A stretch of DNA of 5,982 nt from positions 1 to 5,982 of the forward strand of contig JAAVHK010000141.1 in NCBI GenBank assembly GCA_014799765.1, given 5' to 3'. The stretch comes from Ruminococcus sp. Its GTDB lineage: Bacteria > Bacillota > Clostridia > Oscillospirales > Ruminococcaceae. Under the pieces are notes generated by a model. That model was given only the letters and a program-made list of their open reading frames with translations. It was not told where the DNA came from and did no database searches. A program made the position numbers and the translations under genes. Shown piece after piece: positions 5,457-5,982 of this stretch. The first letter of the stretch is position 1, and every line of letters starts with the position of its first letter.

Positions 5457-5982
5457 ACTGCCTGACAAGGACGAATGGGACAAAATTGTTGACGAGGCGT
5501 TTTCGTCAGACGAGATACACACATTCTCCGGAGAATATAACATGAAAAAGTACCAGAATTTTCAGGTACGGAAAGGAACAACCATGAAAAGAAACAATTT
5601 TCTTATGAATCTTACTGTCGTTGCGACGGCACTGGCAGTAATAGCCGTCCCGACGGGTGTATATATCGCCGGAAATATGACGTCTACAAAATCGTCTGAA
5701 CAGTACACACAGCAGGAACAGGCTACACCTTTAGTAAATGATACAATATATGACTTCGAGTACGGCTGGTTACCGGAGGGCTTCGGATATAATCCGGAAG
5801 CTGAACAGCGTACAGTTTCCGATACAAGACACAGAATTTGTATGTTTGATGTGACATTTATAAAGAATCTTTCCGGCGAGGCAACCGACAAGGACAGCAG
5901 ATTTACATTACGTGACGAGTATCAGCTTGACGACAGAACCATTGAAATAAGATACAATGATGACTATGTGGAAAATTCAGAA
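5443..5982 (+). CDS. Putative anti-sigma factor, DUF4367-like, partial (right edge)
   Basis: ATG 5443 lies in the end of the sigma gene (14-nt overlap), 9 nt after an AAGGGG ribosome site. The frame is open to the window edge, giving 180 residues without a stop. The N-terminal cytoplasmic part, MKNHRLPDKDEWDKIVDEAF followed by IHTFSGEYNMKK (residues 1-36), is of the type seen in anti-sigma proteins of Ruminococcus. A basic stretch leads into one membrane segment (about 53-75, LMNLTVVATALAVIAVPTGVYIAG), then an extracytoplasmic part. YDFEYGWLPEGFGYNP (103-118) there matches the start of DUF4367-type domains found in sigma-linked membrane proteins. It should bind and silence the sigma factor just upstream until an outside signal is sensed. 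No zinc-binding ZAS motif is visible. Assignment rests on operon position, topology and the remembered family pattern. The C-terminal half is outside the window. Confidence 0.8.
   Translation, partial: MKNHRLPDKDEWDKIVDEAFSSDEIHTFSGEYNMKKYQNFQVRKGTTMKRNNFLMNLTVVATALAVIAVPTGVYIAGNMTSTKSSEQYTQQEQATPLVNDTIYDFEYGWLPEGFGYNPEAEQRTVSDTRHRICMFDVTFIKNLSGEATDKDSRFTLRDEYQLDDRTIEIRYNDDYVENSE

Noticed and set aside
5562..5891. Minus-strand frame of 109 codons
   Set aside because: It lies opposite the DUF4367-like anti-sigma gene, whose operon position and membrane segment make it the real gene.

Overview
The window looks like chromosomal DNA of a low-to-moderate GC (about 40% by eye) anaerobic Firmicute of the Clostridia, most probably Ruminococcus or a close relative. 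This is an inference from several features. Ribosome binding sites are strong AGGAGG or GGTGA types, and promoters are close to the TTGACA/TATAAT consensus. Isoleucine is often coded by ATA. There are two ECF sigma/anti-sigma pairs, one with a DUF4367-like anti-sigma protein, and one surface protein has a long Thr-rich linker. No tRNA, rRNA, CRISPR array, insertion sequence or phage gene is visible.

Layout. Positions 1-432 (+) are the C-terminal end of a P-type cation ATPase that enters from the left. It meets a convergent, minus-strand biotin-uptake operon, bioY (816-1361) followed by a Cys-rich DUF1284 gene (470-829). The two transcripts share one bidirectional terminator (453-485). The bioY promoter (1392-1420) is a perfect TTGACA-17-TATAAT. 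Its -35 lies inside a candidate BirA (biotin repressor) operator at 1414-1445. Upstream on the same strand is a MocR-type regulator (wHTH plus PLP-dependent aminotransferase-like domain, 1446-2528). It has its own promoter and ends about 100 residues short of the usual family length, immediately before the bioY control region.

The right half (2588-5982) holds two ECF sigma factor modules arranged head to head. The minus-strand module is sigma factor 4110-4670 and a 485-residue membrane protein 2656-4113, probably the anti-sigma/sensor. It overlaps the sigma gene by 4 nt and is closed by a hairpin at 2588-2618. The plus-strand module is sigma factor 4920-5456 and a DUF4367-type anti-sigma protein that starts at 5443 and runs off the right edge. 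Between them, 4671-4919 is AT-rich and carries a promoter for each direction and a 5'-leader hairpin.

How the genes may work together. BioY should import biotin, with the operon shut by BirA-biotin when biotin is plentiful. The DUF1284 protein is translationally coupled to BioY and so may share that physiology. Each sigma factor should be held inactive at the membrane by its partner until an extracytoplasmic signal releases it. The shared intergenic region makes cross-regulation between the modules possible. Across the window GATC, CTAG, GGCC, GCGC and CGCG are all absent by eye while CCGG occurs about 50 times, a striking word bias.
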